64,000 bases of DNA from Clostridia bacterium. Its GTDB lineage: Bacteria > Bacillota > Clostridia > Christensenellales > Aristaeellaceae. Where the stretch lies: contig CAAGII010000016.1 of NCBI GenBank assembly GCA_900769875.1, forward strand, positions 19,950-83,949. The letters are read 5' to 3'. The position numbers were made by a program, and so were the translations under genes. Within the stretch, counting starts at the first letter, position 1; the number at the start of each line of letters is the position of its first letter. Shown in pieces: positions 36,796 to 44,756 of this stretch. The notes beneath the pieces were generated by a model. It worked only from the letters and a program-made list of their open reading frames with translations. It made no database searches and was not told the DNA's origin.

Positions 36796-37932
36796 TCAGG
36801 GGCGTTCTGCAAGACGCCTTCCGAATTCCTGCAAAATTGCCACAATCCGCGCGGAGGTCTGCCCATCGCCGTAGGGATTGATCGCGTGGCTCATGCGGTG
36901 GTACAGCGCCTCGTCGCCAAGCAGGCTGCATCCCGCCCTGTATACGCTCTCCTCCTCCACACCGGCAAGAATGGCCATGCCGCTGTCCACCACCTCGGGA
37001 CGCTCGGTCTCCGTGCGCAGCACCACCACGGGCTTGCCCAGCGCGGGCGCCTCCTCCTGCAGGCCGCCGGAATCGGTCATCACCAGATAGCAGCGGCGGA
37101 TGAGGTTGTGCATATCCTCCACGTCCACCGGCTCCATGAGATGGATACGAGCAGCACCGCCCAGCTCCTGCTTCACCACCTCGCGAACCGCGGGATTGGG
37201 ATGCATGGGGTACACCACCTGCACATCGGCAAAGGCTTCCGTCATCCGGCGCACGCCCCGGCAGATTGCATGCAGCGGCTGACCGAGGTTCTCGCGGCGA
37301 TGCGCCGTCATCAGCACCCAGCGCCCCTCGTTCAGCGGGAGCTCGCGCAACGCGGGAGAGGCAAACGTGTAGTCGTCCCGCACCATTTGACGCAGCGCGT
37401 CAATCACCGTGTTGCCCACCACATGCACGCCCTCGGTCACGCCCTCGCGCTCAAGGTTGATGCGGCTGTGCTCCGTGGGCGCGAAGTGGAGCGTGGCCAG
37501 TCTGCCGGTCAGCGTGCGGTTCATCTCCTCCGGGAAGGGCGAGTACCTGTCAAAGGAGCGCAGCCCCGCCTCCACATGCCCCACCGCCACCTGCTGATAG
37601 AAGGCCGCCAGCGCCGCAGCAAAGGAGGTGGTGGTGTCGCCATGCACCAGCACGATGTCCGGCCTGAGCTGACGGAGCACCTGCTCCATGCCCTCCAGCA
37701 CGCCCGTGGTGATGGAGGTCAGCGTCTGCCCGGCCTTCATCAGGTTGAGATCAAAATCAGGCGTGATGTCAAACTGACGCAGCACGCTATCCAGCATCTG
37801 CCGGTGCTGCGCCGTCACGCATACCACGCTGCGGATACCGTCCGCAGCCTCCAGCGCCTTGACAAGCGGCGCCATTTTAATGGCTTCCGGTCTTGTTCCG
37901 AACACGCTGAGTACCACAAGCTCCCGTCCCAT
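36796..37932 (-). CDS. wecB: UDP-N-acetylglucosamine 2-epimerase (non-hydrolysing)
   Basis: 378 residues from the ATG of MGRELVVLSVFG, the normal WecB/MnaA length. It interconverts UDP-GlcNAc and UDP-ManNAc in the cytoplasm. Conserved parts are GTRPEAIKMAPLV at the start, VHGDTTTSFA, VEAGLRS, MTAHRRENLG and SGGLQEEAPALGKPVV, which form the GT-B-like active site. It lies directly upstream of the polysaccharide operon on the same strand but has its own promoter. Its product could serve the GT2 synthase, teichoic acid linkage units, or both; Listeria Pss polysaccharide contains ManNAc, which makes the first option attractive. Confidence 0.94.
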   Translation of the reverse strand: MGRELVVLSVFGTRPEAIKMAPLVKALEAADGIRSVVCVTAQHRQMLDSVLRQFDITPDFDLNLMKAGQTLTSITTGVLEGMEQVLRQLRPDIVLVHGDTTTSFAAALAAFYQQVAVGHVEAGLRSFDRYSPFPEEMNRTLTGRLATLHFAPTEHSRINLEREGVTEGVHVVGNTVIDALRQMVRDDYTFASPALRELPLNEGRWVLMTAHRRENLGQPLHAICRGVRRMTEAFADVQVVYPMHPNPAVREVVKQELGGAARIHLMEPVDVEDMHNLIRRCYLVMTDSGGLQEEAPALGKPVVVLRTETERPEVVDSGMAILAGVEEESVYRAGCSLLGDEALYHRMSHAINPYGDGQTSARIVAILQEFGRRLAERP

Positions 37933-37967
37933 TCGTATACGCCGCCTTTCAATTGTATACCACTGTA

Positions 37968-37996
37968 ATTTTACCACCCGCAAAAATGGCTGTCAA
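37968..37996 (-). promoter_or_regulatory. Promoter of wecB
   Basis: Minus strand TTGACA (37991-37996), 17-base spacer ending TGG, TAAAAT (37968-37973), so it also has an extended -10. A second TGGTATACA lies 14 bases further downstream. Confidence 0.78.
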
Positions 37997-38080
37997 TGTT
38001 GATTTACCCTAATTACGGGGCGTTTTGTTCCCATTTGCAGGCCTTTGGGAGCATGGGAGCGGGCACCTCCCGCCCGCCCC

Positions 38081-38109
38081 TTGACACCGGCAGGTGTCGC
38101 TGGTATGAT
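38081..38109 (+). promoter_or_regulatory. Promoter of the PNPOx-like gene
   Basis: TTGACA, 17-base spacer ending TGG, TATGAT. Confidence 0.82.
38083..38098. promoter_or_regulatory. Inverted repeat overlapping the -35 box
   Basis: GACACC-GGCA-GGTGTC, two perfect six-base arms that cover part of the -35 hexamer and the spacer. It is placed to act as a repressor site; the regulator is unknown. Confidence 0.45.
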
Positions 38110-38162
38110 GGTTGCGGTCCATATTCCAAAGCAAGCGCGGACACGCGCAGACAGGAGATTCC

Positions 38163-38588
38163 ATGAGCGAGCATGCATCCGAAGCAGAGCGCCTTCTTCT
38201 TGAGCGCTTTGGCCATGATTCGTTGATTTCCCTTGCCACCGCTGAGGGGCAGACGCCCCATGTGCGCCACGTTAACGCCTACTGGGACAGCGGCGCGTTC
38301 TATGTGCTGACCCACGCGCTCTCCGGCAAGATGCGGCAGATTGCGCGCAATCCGCAGGTGGCGCTGGCAGGCGAATGGTTCACCGGGCACGGACGCGCAG
38401 TGAACCTCGGCGCCTTCCTCCGCGAGGAGAACCGCGCGATCGCGGACCGCATGCGCCTTGAATTCGCCGCGTGGCTTGACAACGGGCATGTGAACCTTGA
38501 GGACGAGCACACCGTCATTCTCAAAATCGAGCTGACCGACGGCGTGCTGTTCTCGCACGGCATGCGGTACGATATCCGTCCTGATTGA
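38163..38588 (+). CDS. Pyridoxamine 5'-phosphate oxidase-like flavoprotein
   Basis: 141 residues, ATG six bases after AGGAG. The split-barrel FMN-binding fold is indicated by LISLATAEGQTPHVRHVNAYW, FYVLTHALSGKMRQIARNPQVAL and the later strand WFTGHGRAVNLG, as in general stress protein 26 and pyridoxamine oxidase-like families. The true PdxH motifs are missing, so vitamin B6 synthesis is unlikely; a flavin- or F420-type reductase or heme-related function is more plausible. It is a single-gene unit with a strong promoter that carries an inverted repeat. Confidence 0.85.
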   Translation: MSEHASEAERLLLERFGHDSLISLATAEGQTPHVRHVNAYWDSGAFYVLTHALSGKMRQIARNPQVALAGEWFTGHGRAVNLGAFLREENRAIADRMRLEFAAWLDNGHVNLEDEHTVILKIELTDGVLFSHGMRYDIRPD

Positions 38589-38616
38589 TCGGGCGCAGCT
38601 TGTTACAATTGCTCGT

Positions 38617-38645
38617 TGGACAAAGCGGTTCAGATATGATACAAT
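38617..38645 (+). promoter_or_regulatory. Promoter of the secreted cysteine-peptidase-like gene
   Basis: TGGACA, 17-base spacer, TACAAT. Confidence 0.6.
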
Positions 38646-38700
38646 CATGATGCAGCCCCCTCGATTGATGAAGCGCGGCAGGCTGCACGAGGAGGTTCCC

Positions 38701-39516
38701 ATGCGCAGAAAGATCCAGCGGATTCTGTCCGTGCTGCTGATTGCAGCACTCGCCGTCGCCGTCCTGCCCGCCAGGGCGCAGGCTTATACAAAGGCGACGG
38801 ATCGCGTGACGGTGTACAGCCAGCACGCGTCGAAGTTCCGCGACAGCGGCAAGTGGGGTGTGTACGATCATCACAGCACGCTCTACAAGGCGGGCTGCCG
38901 CCTGTTTGCCTATGCCCATGCCATTGAGTGGCTCACAGGCGAAAAGCTGGGCGATACGCTGCTCAAGCAGCTGCTCAACGCTTGCTGCTCCCCCTCCAAC
39001 AACCACGGTCACGACTACGACGGCTGCAAGAACAGCCCCTACCGGCACGACAACAGCAAGGACGCCTACAACGCGCTTGCCAAAAAGGTGTACGGGCTAA
39101 CCGCAAAGAGCCAGAAAATCACCATCAGCACCTCCTCGCTGCGCAGCTTTTTCAACGCCGGAAAGGTCGCCATCGGGAGCGTGGGCGATCACATCGTGCT
39201 GGCTGTGGATTTTGTCATCTGTGACAAGGATCTGAACGTGGTGAAAATCAGCAAAAGCCGGAGCATCCCCTCCGGCTGCAAGATGTATGTGCAGATCATT
39301 GATTCCAGCGCGGACACCTCCACCGCCAAGGACGCAGCCTTCTACCAGAACTACTACACCATGAAGGACAACCGGCTCATTCGCGGCGAGACGCCGCTGC
39401 GCGGCGGCTCTTCCTCCGGCCGTGAGTACTGGGTGGAGGTGTCTGTGCTGAAAAAGAGCTTTACCTCCTCCACCGTGATGTACGGCGGCGCATGGAAGGG
39501 GCACGACTACAACTGA
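38701..39516 (+). CDS. Secreted C39/papain-like cysteine peptidase candidate
   Basis: 271 residues from the ATG six bases after GGAGG; upstream ATGs at 38,647 and 38,668 lack ribosome sites. A signal peptide of about 28 residues ends at ARAQA. The mature protein is basic and rich in Ser, Lys and Tyr. A Cys in LYKAGCRLFAYAHAIEWLTG sits at the start of a helix, as the catalytic Cys of C39/papain-like folds does, and GDHIVLAVDFV provides a His followed by a hydrophobic strand. An Asp in IIDSSADTSTAKDAAF may complete the site. Proteolysis is inferred from this pattern only. The gene stands alone with a strong terminator. Confidence 0.65.
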   Translation: MRRKIQRILSVLLIAALAVAVLPARAQAYTKATDRVTVYSQHASKFRDSGKWGVYDHHSTLYKAGCRLFAYAHAIEWLTGEKLGDTLLKQLLNACCSPSNNHGHDYDGCKNSPYRHDNSKDAYNALAKKVYGLTAKSQKITISTSSLRSFFNAGKVAIGSVGDHIVLAVDFVICDKDLNVVKISKSRSIPSGCKMYVQIIDSSADTSTAKDAAFYQNYYTMKDNRLIRGETPLRGGSSSGREYWVEVSVLKKSFTSSTVMYGGAWKGHDYN

Positions 39517-39529
39517 GAAACGCGCAAAA

Positions 39530-39560
39530 CCGGCGGATGCATGTGTCCGCCGGCTTTTTT
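39530..39560 (+). terminator. Terminator of the cysteine-peptidase-like gene
   Basis: CCGGCGGA/TCCGCCGG with an eight-base loop and a TTTTTT tail. Confidence 0.9.
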
Positions 39561-39568
39561 CGTGTGCG

Positions 39569-40567
39569 TCAGATGCTGCCGTCCATCCGCTGCGACATGA
39601 TGTACGCGCGCTTGAGCATGAGGAAGTCCTCCATGCGCGTCAGCACCTGATAGAGCATGGCGCGGCTCTCAAACTCCTCGCGGGTCGCGGGCAGCGCGCA
39701 GGACTTCATATGCTCAAGCAGCTGCGCCCGCCGCCTGAGGAGCGTGGACACGTCGTTGAGACGGTGATACTCGTCCGCCACCTGATTCATGAAGGCGCAT
39801 ACCTCCGTGTACTGCGGGGTGTAGGTGGTCACATCCCGCATCGCGTCGCGGATCTGCATCAGCACGCGGCACTGCGATTTGCGCAGCTGCACATAGGACG
39901 CATCGTCCGTATCAGTCGGCGTAAGGGTGTTTTCACGGTTGCGGATTGCCAGTGCGTGCGCCTTCTCCAGCGTTTCAAGCAGGCGCGTGAAGCATGTCTC
40001 CTGCGCCGCGACGTCCTGATTCACGGGATCGCCTGAAGCGGCAAGGGCGCGGAGCGCCGCCACCATCTGCCCGTCCATTTCATCCGCCAGACGCCGCATC
40101 GCCAACGGATCGGGGCGCAGGTGCAGATTCACCAGCATGCCGCAGCCCGCGCCGATCACCAACAGCAGCGCCTCGTTCAGAAGCAGCGGCGCGTCCATGC
40201 GGCCGGCCGCCACGAAATGCGTAATCAGCACCGAAATCATCGCCAGCGCGTGCATCCACCGCATGCAGACGCACAGCGCCGCAAACACAAGCAGATACGC
40301 AACAAACCCGGGCAGCGTGTAGCCCATCAGCGCAAAGCACACAGCCGCAATGGCGACCGCGCACACAAACGCCAGCAGTCGCTCGGCGGCAAAGCGCCAC
40401 GTATCGCGCTTGGTGCCCTGAATGCTGAGGATGGCGATGATTCCCGCCGTCATGCCGCTCTCAAGGCCAAGCATCGCCGATGCAAGAATGGATACCGCAG
40501 CACCAAGCGCCACTTTGCATGCCTGCCACAACGTGACGCGCCACGACGTCATCGAAAGCCTGTTCAT
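39569..40567 (-). CDS. Aromatic acid exporter family (ArAE/FUSC-like) membrane protein
   Basis: 332 residues from the ATG six bases after GGGAGG. Five or six closely packed membrane helices occupy residues 15-150 (WQACKVALGAAVSILASAMLG, GMTAGIIAILSIQGTKRDTW). A cytoplasmic helical domain follows (160-330), the ArAE_1 plus C-terminal arrangement of YqjA-type proteins of Bacillota. The GIIAILSIQ-T-x-R pattern after the first helix pair is characteristic. Members export aromatic acids or are uncharacterised. It has its own consensus promoter and lies back to back with fucO. Confidence 0.85.
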   Translation of the reverse strand: MNRLSMTSWRVTLWQACKVALGAAVSILASAMLGLESGMTAGIIAILSIQGTKRDTWRFAAERLLAFVCAVAIAAVCFALMGYTLPGFVAYLLVFAALCVCMRWMHALAMISVLITHFVAAGRMDAPLLLNEALLLVIGAGCGMLVNLHLRPDPLAMRRLADEMDGQMVAALRALAASGDPVNQDVAAQETCFTRLLETLEKAHALAIRNRENTLTPTDTDDASYVQLRKSQCRVLMQIRDAMRDVTTYTPQYTEVCAFMNQVADEYHRLNDVSTLLRRRAQLLEHMKSCALPATREEFESRAMLYQVLTRMEDFLMLKRAYIMSQRMDGSI

Positions 40568-40608
40568 GGTTGCCTCCCCTGCCGGTACCACGCGCACCGG
40601 CGCATTTC

Positions 40609-40637
40609 ATTGTAGCGGCAGCCCGCCCGCTTGTCAA
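40609..40637 (-). promoter_or_regulatory. Promoter of the ArAE-family gene
   Basis: Minus strand TTGACA (40632-40637), 17-base spacer, TACAAT (40609-40614). Confidence 0.82.
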
Positions 40638-40725
40638 CCCTGCCTTGTTTGGACAGAAGCGCTCCGTCAGGGACAAATCTTGCTCCATCAGCAGGGATTG
40701 GCAGGTTTTTGTCGAATATCAGCAT

Positions 40726-40748
40726 CAGACGATGGCTTCTGCCATCTG
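40726..40748 (+). other. Leader hairpin before fucO
   Basis: CAGAC-GATGGC, loop TTCT, GCCATC-TG, ends 20 bases before the AGGAGGG ribosome site. It may stabilise the mRNA or tune translation. No clear promoter for fucO was found in 40,640-40,725. Confidence 0.3.
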
Positions 40749-40780
40749 AAAATGAACCGACAAACAGGAGGGTGTTTCCC

Positions 40781-41929
40781 ATGGCGAATCGTATCGTGCT
40801 CAACCCCATTTCCTATCATGGTCGCGGCGCTATCGAATCCATTGTGAGCGAGGTCGAGGCTCGTGGCTGCAAGAAGGCTTTCGTTTGCTCCGACCCTGAT
40901 CTGGTCAAGTTCGGGGTAACCAAGAAGGTCACCGACGTGCTGGACAAGGCCGGTCTGGCTTATGAAATCTACTCCGAGATCAAGCCCAATCCCACCATTG
41001 AGAACGTGCAGACCGGCGTCGCCGCCTATAAGGCCTCCGGCGCGGATTACATCATCGCCATCGGCGGCGGCTCCTCCATGGACACCGCCAAGGCTGTGGG
41101 CATCATCATCAACAACCCCGAGTTTGCCGATGTGCGTTCGCTCGAAGGCGTTGCCCCGACCAAGAACAAGACCGTGTTCACCATCGCCGTGCCCACCACC
41201 GCCGGTACCGCTGCCGAGGTGACCATCAACTACGTCATCACCGACGTGGAAAAGAAGCGCAAGTTCGTCTGCGTGGACGTGCATGACATCCCCGAGGTCG
41301 CCATCGTCGATCCCGACATGATGTCCACCATGCCCAAAGGCCTGACCGCCGCCACCGGTATGGACGCGCTGACCCATGCCATCGAGGGCTTCATCACCAA
41401 GGCAGCATGGGATATCCCGGACATGTTCCACCTCAAGGCCATCGAGATCATCGCAAAGAGCCTGCGCGCGGCCGTAAACCGCGAAGCCGAGGGCTTTGAC
41501 GGCATGGCGCTGGGCCAGTACATTGCGGGCATGGGCTTCTCCAACGTGGGTCTTGGCATCGTGCATTCCATGGCGCACTGCCTTGGCGCGGTGTATGACA
41601 CGCCCCACGGCGTGGCCAACGCCATTCTGCTGCCCACCGTGATGGAGTACAACGCTCCCGTCACCGGCGACAAGTACAAGTATATCGCCGCCGCCATGGG
41701 CGTGGAGGGCGTGGAAGGCATGACGCAGGACGAATACCGCAAGGCCGCCTGCGACGCCGTGAAGCAGCTGAGCAAGGACGTGGGCATCCCCGCCGACCTC
41801 AAGGAGATCGTCAATCCCGCCGATCTGGACTTCCTGGCTGAGAGCGCTTATGCCGACGCCTGCCGTCCCGGCAATCCCCGCGACACCTCCGTGGAGGAAA
41901 TCAAGGAGCTGTACAAGAAGCTGCTCTGA
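40781..41929 (+). CDS. fucO: Lactaldehyde reductase / 1,2-propanediol oxidoreductase (iron-containing alcohol dehydrogenase)
   Basis: 382 residues, the same length as E. coli FucO, from the ATG after AGGAGGG. The NAD-binding part contains AIGGGSSMDTAKA (94-104). The iron ligands are D195 and H199 in GMDALTHAIEG, H262 in VHSMAHCLG and H276 in YDTPHGVAN. It reduces L-lactaldehyde to 1,2-propanediol with NADH during anaerobic fucose or rhamnose breakdown. Members of this group also use other short aldehydes. No fucose or rhamnose genes are nearby, so a general aldehyde-reducing role cannot be excluded. The gene has a strong terminator. Confidence 0.9.
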   Translation: MANRIVLNPISYHGRGAIESIVSEVEARGCKKAFVCSDPDLVKFGVTKKVTDVLDKAGLAYEIYSEIKPNPTIENVQTGVAAYKASGADYIIAIGGGSSMDTAKAVGIIINNPEFADVRSLEGVAPTKNKTVFTIAVPTTAGTAAEVTINYVITDVEKKRKFVCVDVHDIPEVAIVDPDMMSTMPKGLTAATGMDALTHAIEGFITKAAWDIPDMFHLKAIEIIAKSLRAAVNREAEGFDGMALGQYIAGMGFSNVGLGIVHSMAHCLGAVYDTPHGVANAILLPTVMEYNAPVTGDKYKYIAAAMGVEGVEGMTQDEYRKAACDAVKQLSKDVGIPADLKEIVNPADLDFLAESAYADACRPGNPRDTSVEEIKELYKKLL

Positions 41930-41962
41930 TCCCCTGTGGACTGAACCTGTGGATCGAATCCC

Positions 41963-41993
41963 GCCGCCGCGTCCTCGCACGCGGCGGCTTTTT
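41963..41993 (+). terminator. Terminator of fucO
   Basis: Ten-pair stem GCCGCCGCGT/ACGCGGCGGC, six-base loop and TTTTT. Confidence 0.9.
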
Positions 41994-42024
41994 CCGTGCT
42001 CCTCTTTTTTCTCCCGCGCAAATG

Positions 42025-42033
42025 TGGTATACT
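42025..42033 (+). promoter_or_regulatory. Extended -10 promoter of polA
   Basis: TGGTATACT; the -35 region is only a T-run. It lies 40 bases before the start codon. Confidence 0.55.
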
Positions 42034-42072
42034 GCCTGTATCCTGAAAGATCAAACTGCCGGAGGCTTCGAT

Positions 42073-44640
42073 ATGAGTGATGTATTTCTGATCGTCGATG
42101 GCAACTCGCTGATGCACCGCGCGTTCCACGCCCTGCCCCTGATGGACGCAGGCGGCGTGTATACCAACGCCATCCACGGGTTTCTGGGCATGCTGCTCAG
42201 GGTCGTCCGGGAGGAGGACGTTCGCTATCTCGCCGTATGCTTTGACGAGCATGGCCCGACCTTCCGGCACACCGCCTACGCGGATTACAAGGCGGGCAGA
42301 GCGCCCACCCCGCCGGAGCTGAAGCAGCAGCTTGCCACCATCCGCACGCTGCTGGACGAGATGCACATCCGCCGCTACGGTCTGCAGGGCTGGGAGGCGG
42401 ACGATCTGCTGGGCACGCTGTCCCGTCTGGGCATGGAGGCGGGCGCATCGCCGCTGCTGCTCACGGGCGACCGCGACGCGCTGCAGCTTGTAGACGGCGT
42501 GACGCAGCTGATGTTCACACGCAAGGGCATTTCGGAGACCGTGCGCTTCACGCCCGAGACGGTGCTGGAGCAGTACGGCTTTACCCCCGCACAGGTGACA
42601 GACTGGAAGGGGCTTGCGGGCGACAGCAGCGATCACATTCCCGGCATCGCGGGCATTGGCGACAAGACCGCCGTGAAGCTGCTGCAAAAGTATACAACGC
42701 TTGAAAACGTGCTGGCCAACGCGGCAAACGAGAAGGGCAAGCTGGGCGAAAGGCTTGCCGCCGGGGCGGACATGGCGCGCATGTGCAAGCAGCTCGCCAC
42801 CATCCGCCGCGACGCGCCGGTCAACTTCTCTCTGGCGGAGTGCGCAGTGCCCGATTTCCGCGCCGCCATACCCGCGCTGGAGAAGCTCCGCCTGAACCAG
42901 CTTGTCCGCCGCATTGGCGACGCTCCGGCGCCGGAAACGCCCGCGGCGCCGGACACGCCGGAGGTCATCGCGATGCAGGAAGAAGTCTGTGCGAAAACGA
43001 CCGGCGATATAAGCGCGTGGCTTGACGGCATCTCGGATCGCGCCCGTCCCATCGCGCTGCACTTCACCGACACCGGTCTGAGCGTCTGCGACGGCGACGG
43101 ACGGCTTTTGCGCATTTCGCTCGGCGGCGATCTGCTCACGCCCGGGCTGCTTCCGCAGGAGGCGCTGTCCGCCATTGCGCCGGAGCTGCGCGCTCATCCC
43201 GCGGTGGCGCATAACGTAAAGCGCCTCATGCACCTGCTTCGCCGCCACGATCTGCCGCTGCCCGACAGCTTCGCGTGGGATACGATGCTGGGCGCGTACC
43301 TTCTGCATTCGCAGGAAAAGAGCTATGACTTCGCCGCGCTTCGGGGCGATCTGCCCGATGACGCGCTGGGCGTGATGTCGCTCTGCCGCTGGCAGAAGCA
43401 GCGCGTGGCATCTGACGGCATGCTTGAGCTGATGCTACAGGTCGAGCTGCCGCTGGCCATGGTGCTGTGGCGGATGGAGGACGTGGGCTTTCGTGTGGAC
43501 GTGCCCTTTCTGCGCCGTCTGGGCACGGAGTACGAGGCGGAGATCGAAGCGCTCAGGCAGCAGGTATGGCATGCATGCGGCAGGGAATTTAACCTCAACA
43601 GCACACAGCAGCTGGGCGAGGTACTATTTGAGCATCTGCAGCTGCCGCACGGCAAAAAGACCTCGCGCGGCTATTCCACCTCTGCCGAGGTGCTGGAGGG
43701 ACTGCGCGATATCGCGCCCGAGGTCATCGAGCCGCTGCTGCGCTATCGCCAGCTGACCAAGCTGCAGGGCACCTACATCGATGGGCTGCAGCGGCTGACG
43801 GAGCCCGGTGGGCGCGTCCATTCGCATTTTGACCAGACGGCGACCGCCACAGGCCGCATCTCCTCCTCCGAGCCGAATCTGCAGAATATACCCGTGCGCA
43901 CGGAGGAGGGGCGCGAGATCCGTCAGGCGTTCCTGCCCCGCGAGGGCTGGGTGCTGCTGGACGCCGACTACAGCCAGATCGAGCTGCGCCTGATGGCGCA
44001 TTTCTCCGGCGACAGCGCCCTGCTGGAGGCCTTCCGGACAGGACAGGACGTGCATGCCCGCACCGCCAGCGAAATCTTCGAGGTGCCGCTTGGCGAGGTG
44101 ACCCCCACGCTCCGTTCTCGCGCCAAGGCGGTCAATTTCGGGCTGATCTACGGCATCAGCGGCTTCGGGCTCGCCCGCAATACAGGCGTGACGCAAAGCG
44201 AGGCGCGTACCTTCATCGACCGGTACTTCGCCAAATACCCCGGCGTGAAGCGCTACATGGACGAGGCTACCGCGCAGGGACAGCAGCTTGGCTACGCCGT
44301 GACGCTGATGGGCCGCCGCCGCTACCTGCCGGAGCTGAGCAGCCCCAACCGGAACATCAGGGAGTTCGGTAAGCGCGCCGCCATGAACACGCCCGTGCAG
44401 GGCACGGCTGCGGATATCATCAAGCTGGCGATGGTGCGCGTGGACGAGGCGCTGCGCCGCGAGGGGCTGCGAAGCCGCCTCATTCTGCAGGTGCACGACG
44501 AGCTGCTGCTGGAATGCCCGCCCGAGGAATGCGAGCGCGCGGCCAAGCTGCTGCAGGAATGCATGGAGGGCGTGATTTCCCTCGACGTGCCGCTGCTGGC
44601 GGAGGTACACAGGGGGCAAAACTGGGCGGAAGCCAAATAA
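42073..44640 (+). CDS. polA: DNA polymerase I
   Basis: 855 residues from the ATG seven bases after GGAGG. The 5'-3' exonuclease domain (1 to about 290) begins FLIVDGNSLMHRAFHA and contains LTGDRDALQLVD and a helix-hairpin-helix GDSSDHIPGIAGIGDKTA. The middle 3'-5' exonuclease-like domain (about 310-470) lacks the DxE metal motif (the region reads ARPIALHFTDTG) while AWDTMLGAYLL remains, so proofreading is probably absent, as in Bacillus and Thermus enzymes. The polymerase domain has motif A DADYSQIELR, motif B RSRAKAVNFGLIYG and motif C QVHDELLLE. It fills gaps in repair and removes Okazaki primers. Confidence 0.97.
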   Translation: MSDVFLIVDGNSLMHRAFHALPLMDAGGVYTNAIHGFLGMLLRVVREEDVRYLAVCFDEHGPTFRHTAYADYKAGRAPTPPELKQQLATIRTLLDEMHIRRYGLQGWEADDLLGTLSRLGMEAGASPLLLTGDRDALQLVDGVTQLMFTRKGISETVRFTPETVLEQYGFTPAQVTDWKGLAGDSSDHIPGIAGIGDKTAVKLLQKYTTLENVLANAANEKGKLGERLAAGADMARMCKQLATIRRDAPVNFSLAECAVPDFRAAIPALEKLRLNQLVRRIGDAPAPETPAAPDTPEVIAMQEEVCAKTTGDISAWLDGISDRARPIALHFTDTGLSVCDGDGRLLRISLGGDLLTPGLLPQEALSAIAPELRAHPAVAHNVKRLMHLLRRHDLPLPDSFAWDTMLGAYLLHSQEKSYDFAALRGDLPDDALGVMSLCRWQKQRVASDGMLELMLQVELPLAMVLWRMEDVGFRVDVPFLRRLGTEYEAEIEALRQQVWHACGREFNLNSTQQLGEVLFEHLQLPHGKKTSRGYSTSAEVLEGLRDIAPEVIEPLLRYRQLTKLQGTYIDGLQRLTEPGGRVHSHFDQTATATGRISSSEPNLQNIPVRTEEGREIRQAFLPREGWVLLDADYSQIELRLMAHFSGDSALLEAFRTGQDVHARTASEIFEVPLGEVTPTLRSRAKAVNFGLIYGISGFGLARNTGVTQSEARTFIDRYFAKYPGVKRYMDEATAQGQQLGYAVTLMGRRRYLPELSSPNRNIREFGKRAAMNTPVQGTAADIIKLAMVRVDEALRREGLRSRLILQVHDELLLECPPEECERAAKLLQECMEGVISLDVPLLAEVHRGQNWAEAK

Positions 44641-44663
44641 TGCGTCCGCCGCCCGACTTCAGG

Positions 44664-44697
44664 CTGCCTGAGCAGGATGGACTCAGGCAGTTTTTTT
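44664..44697 (+). terminator. Terminator of polA
   Basis: Nine-pair perfect stem CTGCCTGAG/CTCAGGCAG and a TTTTTTT tail. Confidence 0.93.
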
Positions 44698-44756
44698 GCC
44701 GCACCATGCAGGAATTTGCCCGCCTTGATCGTCTGATAGATGAAAGAGGTGATACC

